Assembly: GCF_004123835.1 (NCBI RefSeq)
Contig: NZ_MZMU01000012.1
Coordinates: forward strand, 372,001-436,000
DNA: 64,000 bases
Reading direction: 5' to 3'
From: Rhizobium leguminosarum
GTDB taxonomy: Bacteria > Pseudomonadota > Alphaproteobacteria > Rhizobiales > Rhizobiaceae
A model generated the notes under the pieces. That model did not search any database, was not told the origin of the DNA, and saw only the letters and a list, made by a program, of their open reading frames with translations. The position numbers and the translations under genes were made by a program. Positions 59,766 to 64,000 of this stretch are shown in pieces. The stretch's first letter is position 1. Each line of letters begins with the position of its first letter.

Positions 59766-60821
59766 TCATGCGCCGGAGAGGCAAGCCTTCATGCTGTCGG
59801 CGATGCCGCGCATGAGGGTGAAGTAGAGATCGGGGCCGGCCTTCAGCGTCGCCGCTTCCGGATCGAGCACGCCTGACTTGGCTTTCGTGCCTTCGGTGAC
59901 AACCTTGACGAGGCGCGGCTCGAACTGCGGTTCGGCAAAGACGCAGGTTGCGCCGAGTTCGCCGACCTTGCGGTGGATTTCAGAGACGCGCTCGGCGCCG
60001 GGAATAGTTTCCGGACTGACGGTGATCGAGCCGGCGACGCGGATGCCGTAGCGGTGCTCGAAATATTGGTAGGCGTCATGGAAGACAACGAAGGGCTTGT
60101 CCTTGACGGGGGCGACGGTGGCGGCAATCTCCTTGTCCAGCGCCGTCAGTCTATCATCAAGCGCCTTGGCATTGGCCTGGTAGGTCAGGGCATTGGCGGG
60201 ATCAGCGGCGACCAGCGTCGTGGTGATTACCGCGGCCATCGCCTTCGCATTCATCGGATCGAGCCAGAGGTGCGTGTCGAAGGCGCCGTGCCCGTGGTCA
60301 TGTTCTTCATGATCATCATGATGGGCGTGGCCGCCATCATGTCCGGGTTTGGCGGCATCGTGATCATGATCATGATCATGATCATCGGCGGAGGCGCTGT
60401 CGTGGTCGGCGTCGTCATGCGGCTCGAAGGCGCCGCCTTCGCGGAAGGGCAGCCTGGTCAGATCAGGCGCCTTGTCGAGCTCGACGACGCTGGCGTTCGA
60501 GCCTAGCGCCTCGAGCGGCTTTTCCAGGAAAGCCTCCAGGTTCGGGCCGACCCAGAAGACGACCTTCGCCTCCTGCAGGGCACGCGCGTTCGATGGCTTC
60601 ATGCTGTAAGTATGCGGGGAGGCGGCGCCATCGACGATCAATTCAGGTTCGCCGACACCCTGCATGATCGCCGAAACCAGCGAATGGATCGGCTTGATCG
60701 AGGTGACGACGACGGGCGCATCGGCTGCCTGCATCGTTCCAGCAAAGAGCAAGGCGGGGACTACGACGCCCATGATTACGAGAGCTGGCATTTTGAGGGC
60801 TGACCCCAAGGCACGTTGCAT
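59766..60821 (-). CDS. znuA: Zinc ABC transporter substrate-binding protein
   Basis: A 351-residue periplasmic protein with a signal peptide (residues 1-33, ending TMQAAD). It has VTSIKPIHSLVSAIMQGVGEPELIVDGAASPHTYSMKPS (His in the metal site near 70) and a long His/Asp-rich loop (about residues 138-183, with HDHDHDHD), the mark of zinc- rather than manganese-type proteins. It is divergent from znuC with two Zur-box-like repeats between. Confidence 0.96.
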   Translation of the reverse strand: MQRALGSALKMPALVIMGVVVPALLFAGTMQAADAPVVVTSIKPIHSLVSAIMQGVGEPELIVDGAASPHTYSMKPSNARALQEAKVVFWVGPNLEAFLEKPLEALGSNASVVELDKAPDLTRLPFREGGAFEPHDDADHDSASADDHDHDHDHDAAKPGHDGGHAHHDDHEEHDHGHGAFDTHLWLDPMNAKAMAAVITTTLVAADPANALTYQANAKALDDRLTALDKEIAATVAPVKDKPFVVFHDAYQYFEHRYGIRVAGSITVSPETIPGAERVSEIHRKVGELGATCVFAEPQFEPRLVKVVTEGTKAKSGVLDPEAATLKAGPDLYFTLMRGIADSMKACLSGA

Positions 60822-60846
60822 CGATATGCTTCCCTTGAATTACAAT

Positions 60847-60883
60847 TGTTATGTTATTACATCAATTGCGTTATGCTATAACG
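60847..60883. promoter_or_regulatory. Two likely Zur boxes between znuA and znuCB-zur
   Basis: TGTTAT-GTT-ATTACA at 60847-60861 and CGTTAT-GCT-ATAACG at 60869-60883; the second is a perfect inverted repeat. One site probably serves each divergent promoter. Confidence 0.85.
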
Positions 60884-60923
60884 TGTGCAATAGCAGGACG
60901 CAACAGCACTTTCGGAAAATTTG

Positions 60924-61850
60924 ATGCTCTCTCCCGCAAAGACCCCCGCTGGTATCAGGGCCGAACCGCTGGTTTCGCTTGAAAATGTCGGCATTCTGCG
61001 CAATGGCCGCTGGCTGGTGCGCGGTGTCGATTTTTCCGTCTCGCGCGGCGAGATCGTCACGCTGATCGGGCCGAACGGCTCGGGCAAGTCGACCAGTGCC
61101 AAGGCGGCGATCGGTGTGTTGAAGCCTGATGAGGGCAGGGTGGAGCGCAAGGCCGGCCTCACGGTCGGCTATGTCCCGCAGAAGCTCACGATCGACTGGA
61201 CGCTGCCGCTTTCGGTGCGCCGGCTGATGACGCTGACCGGCCCGCTGCCGGAGCGCGACATGCTCTCGGCGCTCGAATCTTCCGGCATCGCTCATATGCT
61301 CGATGCCGAAGTGCAGCATCTTTCCGGTGGCGAATTCCAGCGGGCGCTGATGGCTCGCGCCATTGCCCGCAAGCCGGATCTGCTGGTGCTCGACGAGCCG
61401 GTGCAGGGGGTCGATTTTTCCGGCGAGATCGCCCTCTACGACCTCATCAAGTCGATCCGCAATGCGACCGGCTGCGGCATCCTGCTGATCTCGCACGACC
61501 TGCATGTCGTCATGGCCGAAACCGACACGGTCATCTGCCTCAACGGACATGTCTGCTGCCGCGGCACGCCTGAATCCGTCAGCCGCAGCCCGGAATATGT
61601 GCGCCTGTTCGGCAGCCGGGCGGCGCAGACGCTGGCCGTCTACAGCCATCACCACGATCATACGCATCTGCCTGATGGGCGCGTGCAGCATGCCGACGGC
61701 ACGGTGACTGACCATTGCTTCCCCGACGACGGACATCACCATGAGCACGGGCATGAGCACGATCACGGCCATGCCGGGCATGACCATAGTCATGATCACC
61801 ATGACCACGCCCATCCGCACACACATGCGGAGGGAGAGCGCCATGCTTGA
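60924..61850 (+). CDS. znuC: Zinc ABC transporter ATP-binding protein
   Basis: A 308-residue ATPase. Walker A is GPNGSGKSTS (about residues 49-58), the signature is LSGGEFQRALMAR and Walker B is LLVLDEPVQG. The C-terminal extension of about 50 residues is crowded with His (HHHEHGHEHDHGHAGHDHSHDHHDH), an addition beyond the usual ZnuC, and may hold zinc. ATG 60924; a TTG three bases upstream is also in frame. It overlaps znuB by eight bases. Confidence 0.95.
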   Translation: MLSPAKTPAGIRAEPLVSLENVGILRNGRWLVRGVDFSVSRGEIVTLIGPNGSGKSTSAKAAIGVLKPDEGRVERKAGLTVGYVPQKLTIDWTLPLSVRRLMTLTGPLPERDMLSALESSGIAHMLDAEVQHLSGGEFQRALMARAIARKPDLLVLDEPVQGVDFSGEIALYDLIKSIRNATGCGILLISHDLHVVMAETDTVICLNGHVCCRGTPESVSRSPEYVRLFGSRAAQTLAVYSHHHDHTHLPDGRVQHADGTVTDHCFPDDGHHHEHGHEHDHGHAGHDHSHDHHDHAHPHTHAEGERHA

Positions 61851-62658
61851 CGATTTCTTCGTGCGTGCCATTCTCGCCGGCGTCGGCCTGGCGCTGACGA
61901 CCGGGCCGCTCGGCTGCTTCATCATCTGGCGGCGCATGGCCTATTTCGGCGACACGATCGCCCATTCGGCGCTGCTCGGCGTCGCACTGTCGCTGCTCTT
62001 CGAACTCAACCTGACACTGGCTGTCTTTGCTGTCGCCGCCCTTGTGTCGGTGCTGCTGCTCTTCCTGCAGAAGCGCCAGGCGCTGTCGGCCGATGCGCTG
62101 CTCGGCATCCTCTCGCATGCGACACTGGCGATCGGCCTCGTCATGGTCGCCTTCATGAGCTGGGTGCGGATCGATCTCATCGCCTTTCTGTTCGGCGATA
62201 TCCTTGCCGTTTCCACCACCGACATCGCGCTGATCTGGGGCGGCGGGCTGTTCGTGCTCGTGGCAATGGCCTGGCTCTGGCGCCCGCTCTTGGCTGCGAC
62301 CGTCAATGCCGAACTCGCCGAGGCCGAGGGGCTGAAGCCCGAGCGGGCGCGGCTGTTCTTCATGCTGCTGATGGCCTTGGTCATCGCCATTGCCATGAAG
62401 ATCGTCGGCATCATGCTGATCACCTCGCTGCTGATCATTCCGGCGGCTGCGGCCCGGCGCTTCTCGCCGACGCCGGAGATCATGGCGGTGCTCGCCTCGC
62501 TGATCGGGGCGGCGGCCGTCGTCGGCGGTCTGTTCGGCTCGCTCACCTATGACACGCCCTCCGGCCCCTCGATCGTGGTCGCAGCGCTGATCCTCTTCAT
62601 TCTCAGCCTGCTTCCCGTCAGGCGCTACCGCGCGGTCATGCAAGGACAAGGCTCATGA
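61843..62658 (+). CDS. znuB: Zinc ABC transporter permease
   Basis: A 271-residue inner-membrane permease of the ABC-3 family with about eight helices. The family segments are MAYFGDTIAHSALLGVALS (residues about 32-50) and LITSLLIIPAAAAR near 190. It overlaps the end of znuC by eight bases and the start of zur by four (ATGA). Confidence 0.95.
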   Translation: MLDDFFVRAILAGVGLALTTGPLGCFIIWRRMAYFGDTIAHSALLGVALSLLFELNLTLAVFAVAALVSVLLLFLQKRQALSADALLGILSHATLAIGLVMVAFMSWVRIDLIAFLFGDILAVSTTDIALIWGGGLFVLVAMAWLWRPLLAATVNAELAEAEGLKPERARLFFMLLMALVIAIAMKIVGIMLITSLLIIPAAAARRFSPTPEIMAVLASLIGAAAVVGGLFGSLTYDTPSGPSIVVAALILFILSLLPVRRYRAVMQGQGS

Positions 62659-63053
62659 CGACACCGCAATTGACCAAGAACCAGTCGCTGGTCTTCGACG
62701 TGCTCGAAAAGGCCGAAGGGCCGCTCAGCGCCTATACCATCCTCGACAAGCTGCGCGACCACGGTTTTCGCGCGCCGCTGCAGGTCTACCGGGCGCTGGA
62801 GAAGCTGCTCGAATATGGCGTGGTGCACCGGCTCGAAAGCATCAACTCCTTCGTTGCCTGCGCCCATCCGGGCGACGACTGCCACAGCCACGGCATCGTC
62901 GCCTTCGCCATCTGCGAAAGCTGCGGCCAGGTGACGGAGTTCCACGACCACGAGGTCGACCACCGGCTGATGGAATGGGTGCGCGGGCAGAAGTTCAAGC
63001 CTGAAAAGACGACGATCGAGATCCGCGGATTGTGCGAGGCCTGCGCGGCGTAA
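62655..63053 (+). CDS. zur: Zinc uptake regulator (Fur family)
   Basis: A 132-residue Fur-family repressor. The winged helix is LTKNQSLVFDVLEKAEGPLSAYTILDKLRDHGFRAPLQVYRALEKLLEYGVVHRLE. Two CxxC pairs (CESC near 82 and CEAC near 129) hold the structural zinc, and HDHEVDH provides part of the sensing site. It represses znu genes when zinc is enough. It is the last gene of znuC-znuB-zur. Confidence 0.95.
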   Translation: MTTPQLTKNQSLVFDVLEKAEGPLSAYTILDKLRDHGFRAPLQVYRALEKLLEYGVVHRLESINSFVACAHPGDDCHSHGIVAFAICESCGQVTEFHDHEVDHRLMEWVRGQKFKPEKTTIEIRGLCEACAA

Positions 63054-63321
63054 GCTTCCTCGCGTTCGCTAGACGATCGCCTCGGGACTATTGCGATGGC
63101 AGAGCCCGCCGGGTCCCGACGGTATTAGACGCGATCACAAAGCGATCGGGTTTAGTCCGGCTTAGATTCAGAGCCGCCCTTGCTGGGGCCGTCATTGCCG
63201 CCCTTGCCGGGCGTGCAGGCGAGTTCTCTTGAACTGAAACTCTCGAGGCGGTGCGTTCGCCGCTGGTAAGTGCAGATCCCGGCGCTATCTTTGCCGCAGA
63301 ACCCAAACCAGGGGCGATCGC
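63054..63321. other. Intergenic region after zur
   Basis: About 270 bases with no gene. I see no clear terminator or repeat. Confidence 0.4.
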
Positions 63322-63720
63322 GTGACGAAAACCGAACTCGCGGAGATATACCGCGGCTATATCGCATGCCTGAACAGGCAGGACTGGCCCAATCTCGGGC
63401 AGTTCGTCGGCGACGATGCGGTTCATAACGGCCGGCGGCTCGGGCTGCCGGGTTACGTCGCCATGCTCGAGCAGGACTTCGATGAGATTCCCGATCTCTA
63501 TTTCAAGGTGCTGATGCGGCTTTGCGATCCGCCATACATCGCATGCCGGCTCGGCTTCGACTGCACGCCGAAGGGAAAATTCCTCGGCCTCGATGTGAAC
63601 GGCAGGCGCCTTTCCTTCACCGAGAACGTCATCTACGAATTTCGCGTCGGCAAGATCGCCGAGGTCTGGTCGGTGCTCGATAAGTCGGCGATCGAGTCCC
63701 AGCTTGCGGGCTCGAATTGA
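63322..63720 (+). CDS. SnoaL-like / ester cyclase-family protein
   Basis: A 132-residue protein of the NTF2-like SnoaL fold: LAEIYRGYIACLNRQDWPNLGQFVGDDAVHNGRRLGLPGYVAMLEQDFDEIPDLYFKVL. It continues with ENVIYEFRVGKIAEVWSVLDK. The family includes polyketide cyclases and many proteins of unknown use. The GTG at 63322 gives the normal start. A hairpin CGCAGAC/GTCTGCG follows at 63724-63745. Confidence 0.85.
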   Translation: MTKTELAEIYRGYIACLNRQDWPNLGQFVGDDAVHNGRRLGLPGYVAMLEQDFDEIPDLYFKVLMRLCDPPYIACRLGFDCTPKGKFLGLDVNGRRLSFTENVIYEFRVGKIAEVWSVLDKSAIESQLAGSN

Positions 63721-63723
63721 TCG

Positions 63724-63748
63724 CGCAGACGGCTTCCGGTCTGCGTTT
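63724..63748. terminator. Terminator after the SnoaL-like gene
   Basis: Stem CGCAGAC (63724-63730) and GTCTGCG (63739-63745), then TTT. It sits in the convergent gap to the partial gene at 63752. Confidence 0.65.
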
Positions 63749-63751
63749 CGA

Positions 63752-64000
63752 TCAGATGATGGCGACGCGCTCGCCGAAGGGTGTGTCGTCGTCGAAATTG
63801 CGGGTGCCGATCCGATCGCTTTCGCCTGACAGGACCGGCTGTTCACCCCGTTCGCCGGCCTCTTTCCCTTCGTTCGATGCCGCATGCCCGTGCCGCTTTT
63901 GCGGATGCTCCTCGTTTTCGACGATCAGATCCGCGTGCGGGATGAGACCGTTTACTGCTTCCTTCTCCACGGCCTTCTTCGCTGCCAGCTGATCGGCGGT
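63752..64000 (-). CDS. Hypothetical protein, C-terminal part (runs off the window)
   Basis: The minus-strand frame is open from the window edge to a TGA at 63752-63754. It gives 82 residues of charged, hydrophilic sequence (KEAVNGLIPHADLIVENEEHPQKRHGHAASNEGKEAG) without a recognisable domain. The N-terminus is outside the window. It looks soluble and possibly disordered. Confidence 0.6.
   Translation of the reverse strand, partial: TADQLAAKKAVEKEAVNGLIPHADLIVENEEHPQKRHGHAASNEGKEAGERGEQPVLSGESDRIGTRNFDDDTPFGERVAII

Noticed and set aside
60300..60400. ATCATG tandem repeats as a possible CRISPR or satellite
   Set aside because: They encode the His/Asp-rich loop of ZnuA; there are no spacers or regular repeats.
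61579..62649. A long Asp/Arg/His-rich frame antisense to znuC and znuB
   Set aside because: It mirrors the His-rich tail and membrane helices of the real genes; no ribosome binding site or domain.

Overview
The window is 64 kb of high-GC DNA from an alphaproteobacterium, most likely a Rhizobium of the leguminosarum/etli type. This rests on gene content (LysE, ZnuABC-Zur, IlvC, PdxJ, ChrA, PhzF and Pho-box-linked iron-type ABC genes), on codon use, and on several families of short palindromic intergenic repeats of the RIME type. It looks like ordinary chromosome. I see no rRNA, phage, transposase, integrase or CRISPR array. There is one tRNA, tRNA-Lys(CUU) at 51385-51460.

Layout. 1-2.7 kb: the start of an aldo/keto reductase, a LysE exporter, and a DUF2269 / SDR-DoxX membrane pair. 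3.05-4.7 kb: cobalt-type nitrile hydratase alpha, beta and accessory genes. 4.8-6.6 kb: an operon of a Yx(FWY)xxD-repeat protein, an ECF sigma factor and an anti-sigma factor, behind an ECF-type promoter. 6.8-9 kb: VOC and cupin proteins, a MarR regulator with a double operator, and an Rrf2 regulator. 9-10.5 kb: an MscS channel fused to a cyclic-nucleotide-binding domain. 10.5-13.4 kb: a cupin/SDR/AhpD-like operon divergent from a LysR regulator. 13.4-16.6 kb: a RecD-like helicase, a MerR-LuxR fusion regulator and pdxJ.

16.9-24.3 kb: a QorB/QorR-like redox pair, a TetR-MFS efflux pair, a MarR-GNAT fusion, an Asp/Glu racemase, an Lrp regulator and NDH-2. 24.6-28.9 kb: a tetracycline-resistance-type ribosomal protection protein with an unusual leader, and a zinc alcohol dehydrogenase divergent from AraC. 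28.9-32.6 kb: a GT2 glycosyltransferase with a polytopic partner, and two small secreted proteins. 32.6-37.8 kb: tetR, ilvC and ilvE, with two toxin-antitoxin modules and a methyltransferase between ilvC and ilvE. 38-43.6 kb: a PLP aminotransferase, a DUF2278-lamin-tail protein, an aldo/keto reductase, and an OhrR-like regulator divergent from a secreted hydrolase.

43.7-47.5 kb: a binding-protein ABC transporter behind a near-consensus Pho box. 47.5-53 kb: small secreted proteins (two are tandem paralogues), an endonuclease/phosphatase-fold enzyme, a Nudix hydrolase, PhzF and tRNA-Lys. 53.2-57.4 kb: a rhodanese-ChrB / ChrA chromate operon, a CNNM/CorC-type transporter and a VOC protein. 57.8-63.1 kb: an RcnB-like protein and a zinc-homeostasis locus (CobW-family GTPase, znuA divergent from znuC-znuB-zur) with three matching inverted repeats that are very likely Zur boxes. 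The window ends with a SnoaL-like protein and a partial hypothetical gene.

The strongest new regulatory observations are paired regulator/operator units, many of them perfect inverted repeats beside the regulator gene. Gene functions are assigned from recognisable motifs by reading alone. No database search was run.
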